DNA from: Sphingobacterium sp. xlx-96
GTDB taxonomy: Bacteria > Bacteroidota > Bacteroidia > Sphingobacteriales > Sphingobacteriaceae
Reading direction: 5' to 3'
Assembly (NCBI RefSeq): GCF_011007365.1
Contig: NZ_WFKM01000004.1
Coordinates: 174,289-238,288 of the forward strand
Length of the DNA stretch: 64,000 nucleotides
A model generated the notes under the pieces. The model made no database searches. It was not told the DNA's origin and saw nothing but the letters and a program-made list of their open reading frames with translations. Positions 26,066 to 35,586 of the stretch are shown here, one piece after another. Positions within the stretch are counted from its first letter, which is position 1, and each line of letters begins with the position of its first letter. Position numbers and translations under genes: made by a program.

Positions 26066-29000
26066 ATGATTCATTTCTTTGAGAACCCATCGAATACTAT
26101 CTATAGTGTTCAAAGCGTAAACTCTTTATCACAAGAAGACATTACTAAACTAAACTGGCTATTCGGCGATGCTAAAAAGCTAGAAGAACAAACCTTAAGC
26201 CGCTACTTTGTTGGCCCGCGCGCAGCTATGGTCACTCCATGGAGTACCAATGCCGTAGAGATCACACAGAATATGGGCATTGAAGGAATTATCCGTATCG
26301 AGGAATTTCAACCTGTACCGGCTGACTTCAATGACTTCGACCCGATGATCTCTCAAAAGTTTGAAGCCTTGACACAAGATATGTATACCATACATATCAA
26401 TCCAGAGCCTATTATAGACATAGACGATATTGATGCCTATAATAAGACAGAAGGTCTTGCTCTAAATCAAGAAGAAGTAACGTATTTAAATAAACTATCC
26501 GACAAATTAGGCCGCAAGCTGACAGACTCTGAAGTTTTTGCTTTTTCACAGGCGAACTCAGAGCATTGTCGTCACAAAATTTTCAACGGGACTTTCATTA
26601 TTGATGGTGAAGAACAACCTACCTCATTATTTAAGTTAATCAAGAAGACATCCGAAACAAATCCAAATCAGATAGTATCGGCGTACAAAGACAACGTAGC
26701 CTTTGTTAAAGGACCTAGAGTAACGCAGTTTGCACCTAAATCGGCAGACAAACCTGATTTTTACGAGGAGAAAGAGTTCGACTCAGTACTATCGGTCAAA
26801 GCTGAAACACACAATTTCCCAACAACTGTTGAACCGTTTTCAGGCGCTGCTACAGGTTCTGGTGGAGAGATCCGTGATAGACTGGCTGGTGGTCAAGGTG
26901 CCATCCCTTTAGCGGGTACAGCTATATATATGACTGCTTATTCCAGATTAGAACAAAATAAGCTCAACCTTCAGTCTGGCACCATCACAGAACCGTCAAA
27001 GGACCAAAACAACAACCGTCCTTGGGAAAATGGGATGCAGGAGCGGCCGTGGTTGTACCAAACACCGATGGATATCCTGATCAAAGCATCCAACGGTGCT
27101 TCAGATTTCGGTAATAAATTTGGACAGCCACTAATCACCGGATCGGTATTAACCTTCGAGCATGAAGAAGAAGGCCGTAAACTAGGCTATGACAAAGTCA
27201 TTATGCAAGCTGGTGGTGTGGGTTATGGAAAATTAAACCAAGCAAAGAAACATATACCTCAAACTGGGGATAAAATCGTTATCCTAGGAGGCGAAAATTA
27301 CCGTATCGGAATGGGCGGAGCTGCTGTCTCTTCAGCAGACACAGGTGCTTTTGGTTCAGGCATAGAATTGAATGCCATACAACGCTCAAACCCAGAAATG
27401 CAAAAAAGGGCGGCCAATGCGGTACGCGGCATGGTCGAGTCCGACAACAACCCGATCGTCTCTATCCACGATCACGGTGCAGGTGGTCACTTAAACTGTC
27501 TATCAGAACTGGTTGAAGAGACTGGAGGCTTGATTGATCTGGATAAACTTCCAGTAGGTGACCCTACCCTTTCTGCTAAAGAAATAATCGGTAATGAATC
27601 GCAAGAACGTATGGGCTTAGTCATTGCTGAAAAAGATATCGACATCTTAAAGCGTGTTGCTGATCGTGAGCGGTCTCCAATGTATGCTGTAGGAGATGTC
27701 ACTGGTGACAACCGCTTTACATTCGAATCAAAGACGACAGGTGCTAAACCGATGGATTATGCCTTAGAAGATTTCTTCGGATCATCTCCTAAAACGATCA
27801 TGCGGGATAATACCATTACGCGCACATATACCGATCTTTCCTATACAACACAAGATATACCTAAATACGTGAACCAAGTATTACAATTGGAATCTGTCGC
27901 TTCCAAAGACTGGTTGACTAACAAAGTAGATCGTTGTGTAGGTGGTCGTGTCGCTAAACAACAATGTACAGGTCCTCTACAACTGCCATTAAACAACGTG
28001 GGCGTAATGGCATTGGATTATAAAGGTAAAGAAGGTATTGCGACCACGGTAGGACACTCTCCAGTAGCAGCGCTTATCGACCCAGCTGCAGCCAGTAAAA
28101 CAGCTATCGGCGAAGCTCTTTCCAACATTGTATTCGCTCCGATCATCAATGGTATTGAGGGTATTTCGCTGTCGGCGAACTGGATGTGGGCTTGTAATAA
28201 TGAAGGAGAAGATGCTAGACTTTACAAAGCTGTCAAGGCATGTTCTGATTTTGCAATTGAATTAGGTATTAACATCCCTACGGGTAAGGATTCGCTATCA
28301 ATGAAGCAAAAGTATCCTAACGGTGATAATGTAATCGCCCCTGGAACTGTGATTATCTCCGCTGCTGGAAACTGTACAGATATCAACAAGGTAGTTGAAC
28401 CTGTTTTGAAAAAGAACAGCGGTTCTATCTACTATATTAATCTATCAAAAGATGCATTCAAACTCGGCGGTTCTTCTTTTGCACAGATTCTGAATAAAGT
28501 AGGAACAGAAGCCCCTACGATCCAAGATGCTGCTTATTTCAAAACGGCATTCAATACGATACAACAATTGATCAATGCAGGTCAGGTTGAGGCTGGTCAT
28601 GATATTGGTTCTGGTGGTTTAGTGACTACATTGCTTGAAATGACATTCGCGGATGTAAATCTAGCAGCTAACTATGATCTATCCGACTTAGACGAAGCTG
28701 ATACGGTGAAAACTTTGTTCAGCGAAAATATTGCAGTGGTTTTGCAAGCAAAAGATAATACTACGCTAGAAACAGCTTTCAGTACGGCAGGCATTCAAGT
28801 TGTGAAAATCGGTGAGGTCATCGAAGGCAATACTGTCAGTTTAAAAAACAACACGGATGTATTTACATTCGATGTAGCCGAAACACGCGACACTTGGTAC
28901 AAGACATCTTTCCTGTTAGATCAAAAACAGTCGAAAAACGGCATGGCGCAAGAGCGTTACAATAATTACAAAAAACAACCGTTAAATTTTGTCTTCCCGA

Positions 29001-29797
29001 CACATTTCGATGGTAAAAAACCAGCTTTCACCACTTCTGGATCACGTCCTAAGGCTGCCATCCTTCGTGAAAAAGGATCTAACTCAGAAAGAGAAATGGC
29101 TAACGCTATGTATCTTGCTGGATTTGATGTTAAAGACGTGCACATGACAGATTTAATAACTGGACGTGAGACATTGGAAGACATTCAATTCATAGGAGCT
29201 GTTGGTGGATTCTCTAACTCAGATGTATTAGGCTCGGCCAAAGGTTGGGCTGGAGCTTTCTTGTACAACGAGAAAGCAAAAAAAGCATTGGATAACTTCT
29301 TCGCTCGTCCTGACACCATGTCTGTCGGGATATGTAACGGATGTCAATTGTTTATGGAACTGGAGTTAATCAACCCTGAACATGAAGTACATGGCAAAAT
29401 GCTCCACAATACATCTGGAAAACACGAATCAAACTTTGTCTCGGTTAAGGTGCAAGAGAACAACTCCATCATGCTAAAAACCCTTGCCGGATCTACATTA
29501 GGTGTTTGGATCTCGCACGGAGAAGGTAAATTCAATCTACCTAATGAGGAGTCTGCTTACCAGATCGTTGCTAAATATGCATACGAACAATACCCGCATA
29601 ATCCAAATGGATCAGACTATAATACAGCGATGTTATGTGACACCACAGGTCGTCATCTAGTGACCATGCCACATATCGAACGTTCGACATTCCAATGGAA
29701 CTGGGCTAATTATCCAAACGGACGTCAAGACGAAGTCACACCTTGGTTGGAGGCTTTCGTAAACGCTAAAAATTGGTGCGAAACCAATAAAAAATAA
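26066..29797 (+). CDS. purL: Phosphoribosylformylglycinamidine synthase, single-chain type
   Basis: The 1243-residue enzyme converts FGAR, ATP and glutamine to FGAM in purine synthesis. It is the large form that fuses PurS, PurL and PurQ functions: N-terminal PurS-like and linker parts (1-200), two FGAM synthase core halves with FSQANSEHCRHKIFNGTF near 160, AETHNFPTTVEPFSGAATGS near 250 and GKDSLSMK near 740, and a C-terminal class I glutamine amidotransferase with nucleophile Cys1090 in VGICNGCQLF and the late His/Glu in WISHGEGKF and NPNGS. Monocistronic, with its own promoter and a strong terminator. Confidence 0.97.
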   Translation: MIHFFENPSNTIYSVQSVNSLSQEDITKLNWLFGDAKKLEEQTLSRYFVGPRAAMVTPWSTNAVEITQNMGIEGIIRIEEFQPVPADFNDFDPMISQKFEALTQDMYTIHINPEPIIDIDDIDAYNKTEGLALNQEEVTYLNKLSDKLGRKLTDSEVFAFSQANSEHCRHKIFNGTFIIDGEEQPTSLFKLIKKTSETNPNQIVSAYKDNVAFVKGPRVTQFAPKSADKPDFYEEKEFDSVLSVKAETHNFPTTVEPFSGAATGSGGEIRDRLAGGQGAIPLAGTAIYMTAYSRLEQNKLNLQSGTITEPSKDQNNNRPWENGMQERPWLYQTPMDILIKASNGASDFGNKFGQPLITGSVLTFEHEEEGRKLGYDKVIMQAGGVGYGKLNQAKKHIPQTGDKIVILGGENYRIGMGGAAVSSADTGAFGSGIELNAIQRSNPEMQKRAANAVRGMVESDNNPIVSIHDHGAGGHLNCLSELVEETGGLIDLDKLPVGDPTLSAKEIIGNESQERMGLVIAEKDIDILKRVADRERSPMYAVGDVTGDNRFTFESKTTGAKPMDYALEDFFGSSPKTIMRDNTITRTYTDLSYTTQDIPKYVNQVLQLESVASKDWLTNKVDRCVGGRVAKQQCTGPLQLPLNNVGVMALDYKGKEGIATTVGHSPVAALIDPAAASKTAIGEALSNIVFAPIINGIEGISLSANWMWACNNEGEDARLYKAVKACSDFAIELGINIPTGKDSLSMKQKYPNGDNVIAPGTVIISAAGNCTDINKVVEPVLKKNSGSIYYINLSKDAFKLGGSSFAQILNKVGTEAPTIQDAAYFKTAFNTIQQLINAGQVEAGHDIGSGGLVTTLLEMTFADVNLAANYDLSDLDEADTVKTLFSENIAVVLQAKDNTTLETAFSTAGIQVVKIGEVIEGNTVSLKNNTDVFTFDVAETRDTWYKTSFLLDQKQSKNGMAQERYNNYKKQPLNFVFPTHFDGKKPAFTTSGSRPKAAILREKGSNSEREMANAMYLAGFDVKDVHMTDLITGRETLEDIQFIGAVGGFSNSDVLGSAKGWAGAFLYNEKAKKALDNFFARPDTMSVGICNGCQLFMELELINPEHEVHGKMLHNTSGKHESNFVSVKVQENNSIMLKTLAGSTLGVWISHGEGKFNLPNEESAYQIVAKYAYEQYPHNPNGSDYNTAMLCDTTGRHLVTMPHIERSTFQWNWANYPNGRQDEVTPWLEAFVNAKNWCETNKK

Positions 29798-29801
29798 TTT
29801 C

Positions 29802-29843
29802 AAATGGAAAAAGCTCTCCCAAAAAGGAGAGCTTTTTCCATTT
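29802..29843. terminator. Bidirectional terminator between purL and the DoxX gene
   Basis: Perfect 18-bp stem (AAATGGAAAAAGCTCTCC and its reverse complement) around CAAAAA; its right arm touches the DoxX stop codon. Confidence 0.9.
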
Positions 29844-30289
29844 TATATAGACCGACGATACCCCGGTTTATCCATCATATGATCGAGCGAAAACTTCCCT
29901 GATCCAGCCACCAAAAAAACAGCTAATAGAATCATTACAAGGATAGACAACCATAACTCTGAATTCAGAAAACTGAAACCACGAGTGATATTGACAAAAA
30001 ACACCGCCCCGATCACTACCGGAATTATCAATAAAGTGGCTAATCGGGTTTGAAACCCAAAGATAACGAATAATCCTCCGACCAAATGAGTGAACACAAC
30101 ATAGTGCACCGCTCCCCAAATGGATAGCTGAAAATTAGTTTGTTCGATCAATCGTCTTACAGCTTCCTGATCGTTTACAAAACTTATTCCTTTGGCAAGA
30201 ATAATAATCCCTAATGCGATTCTGAAATAGTCTAACCATTGTGGATGATGACGATCTCCCCAATGCTCTATTCGGTGAATTAGGTTCAT
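29843..30289 (-). CDS. DoxX-family membrane protein
   Basis: The 148-residue protein has four membrane helices: about 21-40 (FRIALGIIILAKGISFV), 55-80, 83-102 (LATLLIIPVVIGAVFFVNI) and 113-133. The pattern of the DoxX/SURF4-like family is clear (RIALGIIILAKGI, THLVGGLFVIFGFQTRLATLL). Members are inner-membrane proteins linked loosely to redox homeostasis; the reaction is not established. A very good ribosome-binding site (AAAGGAGG) precedes the ATG, and a 10-bp inverted repeat with 19-bp spacing in the upstream region looks like an operator. Monocistronic. Confidence 0.85.
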   Translation of the reverse strand: MNLIHRIEHWGDRHHPQWLDYFRIALGIIILAKGISFVNDQEAVRRLIEQTNFQLSIWGAVHYVVFTHLVGGLFVIFGFQTRLATLLIIPVVIGAVFFVNITRGFSFLNSELWLSILVMILLAVFLVAGSGKFSLDHMMDKPGYRRSI

Positions 30290-30300
30290 AATGACCTCCT

Positions 30301-30339
30301 TTCTAAAATTGGTATACTATATATAACGTAATTTTAGAA
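30301..30339. promoter_or_regulatory. Candidate operator upstream of the DoxX gene
   Basis: TTCTAAAATT (30301-30310) and AATTTTAGAA (30330-30339) are exact inverses separated by 19 bp of AT-rich DNA with TATACTATATATA, 12 bp upstream of the start codon. Size and symmetry fit a dimeric repressor or a pair of sites; the regulator is not in view. Confidence 0.5.
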
Positions 30340-30379
30340 AAAAAGTTGCATTCCCTGATTTATTTTGGGAAAAATATTA

Positions 30380-31333
30380 CTAGTACTTGATAGGGTAATC
30401 CGCTATAAACTCAAACTTGTAGTTCTCTTTTTTAAGACGATCAATCAATTCAGCTAATAAATATTGCCCCTTCTTAGTCTGAAACATGTCGTCGTGCATT
30501 AATAACACGACATTATTGGGTGTCATTGAACTTTTATTGTTCATAAAATTACGTATCCTTCCATAAACCGTTTCCAATGCCTGTACCGGTACACCAGTCA
30601 GGCTGTTGATCCGCCACTCAACATCCCAACCATAAATCTTATACCCATTCGCAAACAACATATCCGCAGTACTAGCGCCACTCTGCAAATCAATCTTACG
30701 AACATCATCATATATCCAGATGTTGCGCCCTGGAAGACGAACTACTTTATGTTTTAAATTCAGATCATTCTCATTTTTGACAAAATCTTCAAAAGCAGTC
30801 TGAGGTGTGCTATAAAAATGACTGAATCTGTTGTAGGCATGGGTATAACTATGGTTATAACAAGAAACCAAAGGATTATTCTCGTATTTTGCTAAATCAC
30901 GTTTACGACCTTTGCTCATATTAGCGTGTCTACCGACCAAAAAAGCGTTAACCTTAACATTCTTCGCTGTAGCAAGAGAATCAATAGCCGCACTTCCTAC
31001 CAAAGGTCCGTCATCAAAAGTTAAAAACACGTGCTTAGGCATCTTATCAAATTCACGTCGCAATGAATCTTTAAGCATTCTTTTTTGCGTTTTGATATCG
31101 ATAGGCTTTAGCGTATCCACTACAAACCGAATCTGATTTTTCTGTAGCGAATCCCATTTATCTAAAAGTAAAGGTTTTTTAACGGAGATAATTTCCTCCT
31201 GCTCGATGGTTTCTATCGAGTCCCTATTTACAGATCCTAAAGCAGCTGATGATAAATTTTGACAAGAAATGATCCAAACACTTAGGAGAGCAGCTCCAAC
31301 CAGAAAAGCAAACCCTCTACCTATCTTCCTCAT
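30380..31333 (-). CDS. NodB-type polysaccharide deacetylase lipoprotein
   Basis: The 317-residue protein has a lipoprotein signal (FAFLVGAALLSVWIISC, Cys24). The NodB fold starts near residue 101 with FLTFDDGP (Asp107, Asp108; the first is the catalytic base in the family). The metal-binding H-x3-H appears in NHSYTHAYN, the motif 3 arginine in RLPGR, and the late LLMHD holds the catalytic His. It should remove N-acetyl or similar groups from a cell-wall or surface glycan in the periplasm. Substrate is unknown. A TAATTTTG box with TTTG 17 bp upstream lies before the gene. Confidence 0.85.
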   Translation of the reverse strand: MRKIGRGFAFLVGAALLSVWIISCQNLSSAALGSVNRDSIETIEQEEIISVKKPLLLDKWDSLQKNQIRFVVDTLKPIDIKTQKRMLKDSLRREFDKMPKHVFLTFDDGPLVGSAAIDSLATAKNVKVNAFLVGRHANMSKGRKRDLAKYENNPLVSCYNHSYTHAYNRFSHFYSTPQTAFEDFVKNENDLNLKHKVVRLPGRNIWIYDDVRKIDLQSGASTADMLFANGYKIYGWDVEWRINSLTGVPVQALETVYGRIRNFMNNKSSMTPNNVVLLMHDDMFQTKKGQYLLAELIDRLKKENYKFEFIADYPIKY

Positions 31334-31368
31334 GAATATAGCAATTAACGATTACCCTAAATATTCCA

Positions 31369-31397
31369 CAAAATTAGAACAAATATCTTAATACAAA
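31369..31397 (-). promoter_or_regulatory. Promoter of the deacetylase gene
   Basis: Minus-strand TTTG (31394-31397), 17-bp spacer, TAATTTTG (31369-31376), matching the Bacteroidota consensus with slightly short spacing. Confidence 0.5.
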
Positions 31398-31440
31398 GTA
31401 TAATTTTTTGTTTTTAATGGATGTTTTAAAAAAAAGAAAA

Positions 31441-31472
31441 AAAGCCTCTAAATACTTTGATTTAGAGGCTTT
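31441..31472 (-). terminator. Terminator after the His/Tyr/Arg-rich gene
   Basis: Perfect 13-bp stem (AAAGCCTCTAAAT / ATTTAGAGGCTTT) with loop ACTTTG; the minus strand continues with a T-rich tract, so it ends the gene to its right. Confidence 0.85.
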
Positions 31473-31515
31473 AATAACACTTAACTACAATTAAACTATT
31501 TCCAGCACCAAGATG

Positions 31516-32010
31516 TTAATCATCATGTTTTTTTCGTCCGTGCTTCCTAGAATCCTTATCGTATTTCCTGTGTGATTTTTTGTAATATTTATCATCTCTA
31601 CGACCACCATATCGATCATGATAATGATCCCGATGTGAGTCTCTCAATATCACCTGTGAGTGGTTATGTGCGTATCGTCCGTAGCTGCTACGATGACGAC
31701 TGTGATAACGCCACGGTGAAGATTCATTCAATACTACTTTGTAGGTCCGGTACACGTCATAATGTCTATACCTAGTTGGCAACTTCGATTTCGTAACCCA
31801 CCGGTTACCATGATAATACGTATATCTTCGATTACTTACATCATAATAAACATCCATTTCGGGCAAATAATAATAACGAACGTAGTCGTATCCTACCGGC
31901 CCCCACAATGGCTGACTGCCAATGTTAATACTTACACTTACCTGTGCATTGCTGGTCTGAAAAAAACTCAATCCAACAAATAATAACGATAGGTAAAAAT
32001 ATCTTTTCAT
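31516..32010 (-). CDS. Secreted His/Tyr/Arg-rich basic protein
   Basis: The 164-residue protein has a Sec signal peptide (YFYLSLLFVGLSFFQTSNAQ, cleavage after A-x-A-like SNA). The mature N-terminal part (VSINIGSQPLWGPVGYDYV, YYYLPEMDVYYDVSNRRYTY) is a small aromatic-rich beta motif seen in several Bacteroidota exported proteins. From residue 100 on it is low-complexity and strongly basic, with many histidines (SRHRSSYGRYAHNHS, DSHRDHYHDRYGG). The tail could bind metal or anionic polymers; no function is established. A good GGAGGATG ribosome-binding site precedes the ATG. Terminator present. Confidence 0.75.
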   Translation of the reverse strand: MKRYFYLSLLFVGLSFFQTSNAQVSVSINIGSQPLWGPVGYDYVRYYYLPEMDVYYDVSNRRYTYYHGNRWVTKSKLPTRYRHYDVYRTYKVVLNESSPWRYHSRHRSSYGRYAHNHSQVILRDSHRDHYHDRYGGRRDDKYYKKSHRKYDKDSRKHGRKKHDD

Positions 32011-32111
32011 AACATCCTCCTTGTTCTTCTTTTTTTACTTGTAACTAGGACGCACAGGTAGGACAAAAGGATTAACGGACGAACTGTTAAAAGATGTAAA
32101 ATTAATACCCT

Positions 32112-32795
32112 TTAAAAAGCAAACCCCACTTGTAGTCCGATATGGTAAAGATCTCGTTTCGTCTCTGAACGGAACGATCCACTATTGATAACATTGGTTC
32201 TAACAATTGTAGTAGGCTGAAACTCAAAGTAAGGCCCAGCAGAAATATTCATACCATTACGAAAACGAATATTGGCACCAAGCTGCCCATTGGCAATAAA
32301 ACCAGATTTCATTTTGGAAGTATAATTATCCCGTTGACCAGAATCACTATCATATAACTCAATATCGCTGCTGTTTACGGCAAAAGAGTAGCCTGTTGAA
32401 ACGGAAACAAAGGGGCTCACTTTTTTATCGATGAAACGCGCGTTGAAGTTTACAAAAAGGGGGATTGCGAAATAATTCGAAATCGTATTTGAGGTATAAC
32501 CTAATACGTTTGTATTTATATCATGATCGCTTGAAGTCTCATCCAAAGCGACCAGGTGGCGTACGCCTACCCCAGGTCCTACCGAGATAAATTGATTAAG
32601 CTTGAAACTCGCGACATAATCAAATTTTAGGCTTAAGTAATCGTCTTCAAAGGCGTCGAACCAATCATTGGAACTCCTTTGCTCTGAGTCGCCAATAACA
32701 TAATTCATCCCAAAACTGAATTTGTGATCTAGTCTCTTTTGTGCAGAGACTGCAAGGCTTAATGAAAGCCCGAGTAGAATTAAAAAAAATCTCAT
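32112..32795 (-). CDS. Outer-membrane beta-barrel protein (PorT/OMP_b-brl-like)
   Basis: About 227 residues from ATG (MRFFLILLGLSLSLAVSAQK); an in-frame TTG eight codons upstream keeps the frame open but would spoil the signal peptide. After cleavage at VSA-Q the chain is a run of amphipathic strands (KFSFGMNYVIGD, LSLKFDYVASFKLNQFISVG, FFEFQP-like and the final YHIGLQVGFAF ending in Phe), which is the signature of an 8-stranded outer-membrane barrel. Specific function unknown. It is divergent from ychF, with a TATTTTTG box at 32817-32824 on the minus strand. Confidence 0.8.
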   Translation of the reverse strand: MRFFLILLGLSLSLAVSAQKRLDHKFSFGMNYVIGDSEQRSSNDWFDAFEDDYLSLKFDYVASFKLNQFISVGPGVGVRHLVALDETSSDHDINTNVLGYTSNTISNYFAIPLFVNFNARFIDKKVSPFVSVSTGYSFAVNSSDIELYDSDSGQRDNYTSKMKSGFIANGQLGANIRFRNGMNISAGPYFEFQPTTIVRTNVINSGSFRSETKRDLYHIGLQVGFAF

Positions 32796-32871
32796 ACGAA
32801 GTAATAATTTGTGTTCCAAAAATAAGCAAAGAAAGCAAATTGTAATACATATTTTCTTACACTAATTTTTC

Positions 32872-32879
32872 TATCTTTG
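32872..32879 (+). promoter_or_regulatory. -7 box of ychF
   Basis: TATCTTTG, exact TAnnTTTG match, 29 bp upstream of the chosen ATG. Its presence rules out the in-frame TTG at 32879 as the start. Confidence 0.7.
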
Positions 32880-32908
32880 TGCAAATTTTAATTATTTCAG
32901 CAAGACTC

Positions 32909-34009
32909 ATGGCTTTACAATGTGGTATAGTAGGCCTACCGAACGTAGGTAAATCAACATTATTCAATTGTTTGTCCAATGCGAAAGCACAAGCGGCAAA
33001 CTTCCCTTTTTGTACAATCGAACCCAATGTAGGTGTCATTACGGTACCAGATGCCCGCCTTACAAAATTGGCAGAACTTGTAAATCCACAAAAGATTGTA
33101 CCAAATACGATTGAAATTGTTGATATCGCAGGTTTAGTAAAAGGCGCTTCAAAAGGTGAAGGATTAGGAAATCAGTTCTTAGGAAACATTCGCACGACTA
33201 ATGCGATCATACATGTATTACGTTGTTTTGATGATGGCAATGTAATCCACGTGGATGGTTCTGTAGATCCTATCCGTGATAAAGAAATCATCGATACAGA
33301 ACTTCAGTTAAAAGATCTCGACACCGTTGTTAAACGCATACAAAAAGTCGAAAAGATGGCTAAAACCGGAGGTGATAAAGATGCCAAAAAAACTTTTGAG
33401 ATTTTATCTATTGTAAAAGAGCATTTAGAGGCTGGTAAATCTGCACGTACCGCTGCTATCAGTGAAGAGGATTTCGAGTATATAGCAGATCTTACTTTGC
33501 TTACAGTGAAGCCTGTCCTGTATGTATGTAATGTAGACGAAGCGTCTGTAAATACAGGTAACGCTTATGTAGAACGTGTTAGAGATGCTGTGAAAGAAGA
33601 AAAAGCCGAAGTACTGGTAATCTCTGCACAGATCGAATCAGAAATAGCACAACTAGAGAGTTATGAAGAAAGACAATTGTTTTTAGATGATCTAGGTCTT
33701 GAGGAATCGGGTGTCAACAAGTTGATCCGCGCAGCGTATTCACTACTGAATTTAGCGACTTATTTTACAGCCGGTGTTCAAGAAGTGAGAGCATGGACCA
33801 TTGAAAAAGGCTACACTGCCCCTCAAGCTGCTGGCGTTATCCATACCGATTTTGAAAAAGGATTCATTCGCGCAGAGGTAACGAAGTACGAGGACTTTAT
33901 TCATTACGGATCAGAAGCTGCTGTAAAAGAAGCCGGAAAATTATCCGTCGAAGGAAAGACCTATATTGTAGAAGATGGTGATATCATGCACTTCCGTTTT
34001 AACGTATAA
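32909..34009 (+). CDS. ychF: Ribosome-binding ATPase YchF
   Basis: A 366-residue Obg-family P-loop ATPase from ATG ([17 protein letters not shown]). Motifs are the P-loop GLPNVGKST near residue 9, the G3-like [20 protein letters not shown] near 70 and the altered G4 (NVDE) that explains ATP rather than GTP use. A coiled-coil insert follows and the C-terminal TGS domain has the family ending ([17 protein letters not shown] and [13 protein letters not shown]). It binds ribosomes and responds to oxidative stress in other bacteria. The start used here lies 30 bases after the upstream TTG because the promoter overlaps that region and the length then matches the family. Confidence 0.95.
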   Translation: MALQCGIVGLPNVGKSTLFNCLSNAKAQAANFPFCTIEPNVGVITVPDARLTKLAELVNPQKIVPNTIEIVDIAGLVKGASKGEGLGNQFLGNIRTTNAIIHVLRCFDDGNVIHVDGSVDPIRDKEIIDTELQLKDLDTVVKRIQKVEKMAKTGGDKDAKKTFEILSIVKEHLEAGKSARTAAISEEDFEYIADLTLLTVKPVLYVCNVDEASVNTGNAYVERVRDAVKEEKAEVLVISAQIESEIAQLESYEERQLFLDDLGLEESGVNKLIRAAYSLLNLATYFTAGVQEVRAWTIEKGYTAPQAAGVIHTDFEKGFIRAEVTKYEDFIHYGSEAAVKEAGKLSVEGKTYIVEDGDIMHFRFNV

Positions 34010-34032
34010 TATATAGACAATAGAAAAAAAAC

Positions 34033-34070
34033 AAAAAGAGAGCTGCCTGATCTGGTAGTTCTCTTTTTTT
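34033..34070 (+). terminator. Terminator after ychF
   Basis: Stem AAAAAGAGAGCTGCC / GGTAGTTCTCTTTTT (two G-T pairs) with loop TGATCT and a T7 tract. Confidence 0.85.
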
Positions 34071-34169
34071 ATGATCATATCCATCTTTCGCCGTCTTTGT
34101 ATAAAATTATTCTTAAATTGTAGTCATTAAACTTACGTGGATCTATCCATGCAAATAAACTATTTTTAA

Positions 34170-34727
34170 ATGAACATACTAGTTTTTGGGGGGAGCAATA
34201 GTTCGGATTCCATCAATAAGAAATTTGCCACATCAGTAAGCAAATACTACAAAGAAAAAGAAGACATTGTTGAAATAATTGATTTAAATGATTTTGAAAT
34301 GCCGCTTTTTTCAAAAGACAAAGAAAAAGAGATTGGTCTTCCTGAGGCTGCAACACGGTTTGCAGATAAGATAGATCAAGCTGATCTATTGATTATCTCA
34401 CTAGCTGAAAATAATGGCAATTATAATGTAGGTTACAAGAACCTTATAGACTGGACTTCCCGAATCAAAGGACGAAAGATATATAATGGCAAGCCTGTTT
34501 TTCTCTTAGCCACCAGCCAAGGGACACGTGGCGGAAAATCTGTTCTTGATATCGCGACAGCAAGAATGCCGTTTGATGGTGCGGAAGTCCTGGAAACATT
34601 TTCCTTACCCGAATTCAACGTAAATTTTGAAGAAGATAAAGGTGTTATAACTGCACTGCTACGCAGTCAGTTGGAAGCTAAGGTGAGGAAAACCAAACGA
34701 ATGATGCTCGAAAGACTATCCAAATAA
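34170..34727 (+). CDS. NAD(P)H-dependent FMN reductase family protein
   Basis: The 185-residue flavodoxin-like protein starts with the FMN-phosphate loop GGSNSSDSINKKFA (residues 8-21) and has the family middle motif ADLLIISLAENNGNYNVGYK, where many homologues read PEYNGSxP, and later LLATSQGTRGGKSVLD. It should reduce flavin or quinone with NAD(P)H in the cytosol. The physiological substrate is unknown. It precedes a DJ-1-family gene by 69 bp on the same strand, a plausible redox or carbonyl-stress pair. Confidence 0.85.
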   Translation: MNILVFGGSNSSDSINKKFATSVSKYYKEKEDIVEIIDLNDFEMPLFSKDKEKEIGLPEAATRFADKIDQADLLIISLAENNGNYNVGYKNLIDWTSRIKGRKIYNGKPVFLLATSQGTRGGKSVLDIATARMPFDGAEVLETFSLPEFNVNFEEDKGVITALLRSQLEAKVRKTKRMMLERLSK

Positions 34728-34796
34728 CAATAAAAACCTTACCTCATCTTAATTGTTTTTAGATAGTAATAAAACACATTAAAAATTCTAAATGAT

Positions 34797-35375
34797 ATGG
34801 CAAAAAAAGTATTATTATTAGTAGGAGATTACGTTGAAGATTATGAAGCAATGGTTCCGTATCAAGCGATGGGTGCCATAGGTATCGAAGTTGATGCGAT
34901 CGCTCCTGACCGAAAAAAAGGAGATACAGTACCTACGGCTGTACACGATTTTACCGGAGATCAGACTTACAAAGAGCTGAGAGGACACAATTTTACGATC
35001 AACAAAAATTTTGACCAAGTCAATCCCGACGAATATGATGGTCTATATATTGCCGGCGGTCGCTCTGCAGAATATATCCGGTTAAACAAGCGTGTCATTG
35101 AGATCGTACAGCACTTTTTTGAAAAAAATAAACCTGTAGCTGCAATATGTCACGGTATACAGGTTTTGACGACAGCTAAGGTATTGAAGGACCGTACGCT
35201 AACCGCTTATGTTGCTGTAGGTCCCGACATCGAATTGGCAGGGGGTAATTGGAAAAACATCCCAGCAGATCAATCCGTAATAGACGGTAATCTAGTGACC
35301 TCGCCGGCATGGCCCGGTCATCAAGCAATCTTACGTGATTTCTACAAACTATTGGGTATCACAATTAATTTATAG
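34797..35375 (+). CDS. DJ-1/PfpI family protein
   Basis: The 192-residue protein has the DJ-1/PfpI fold with the nucleophile-elbow Cys118 in AAICHGIQ, the preceding strand DGLYIAGGRSAEYIR and an acidic residue in the DYVEDYEA stretch (residues 11-18) that usually supports the cysteine. The late ASPAWPGHQA-like stretch (LVTSPAWPGHQAILRDFYKL) is close to the PfpI protease/deglycase branch. Members act as glyoxalase/deglycase-like or chaperone proteins; the exact activity here is open. It may be cotranscribed with the upstream flavin reductase. Confidence 0.87.
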   Translation: MAKKVLLLVGDYVEDYEAMVPYQAMGAIGIEVDAIAPDRKKGDTVPTAVHDFTGDQTYKELRGHNFTINKNFDQVNPDEYDGLYIAGGRSAEYIRLNKRVIEIVQHFFEKNKPVAAICHGIQVLTTAKVLKDRTLTAYVAVGPDIELAGGNWKNIPADQSVIDGNLVTSPAWPGHQAILRDFYKLLGITINL

Positions 35376-35586
35376 TCCTCATAGGCTCTATCGGACAGAT
35401 AGAAACGAACCGAGCCGTCAACTGATGGAGCACAAAAGAATTAATTATTATATATCAAATATCCATGTCGCAGTTCTGCACAAACACGAATGACCGCGAA
35501 GCAACATGCACACTCTTTCGTTATAAAAGCGTGCATAATATATTTTGGATCCGTTAGCTGGCGGATCATGAAAGAATTATTTACAT

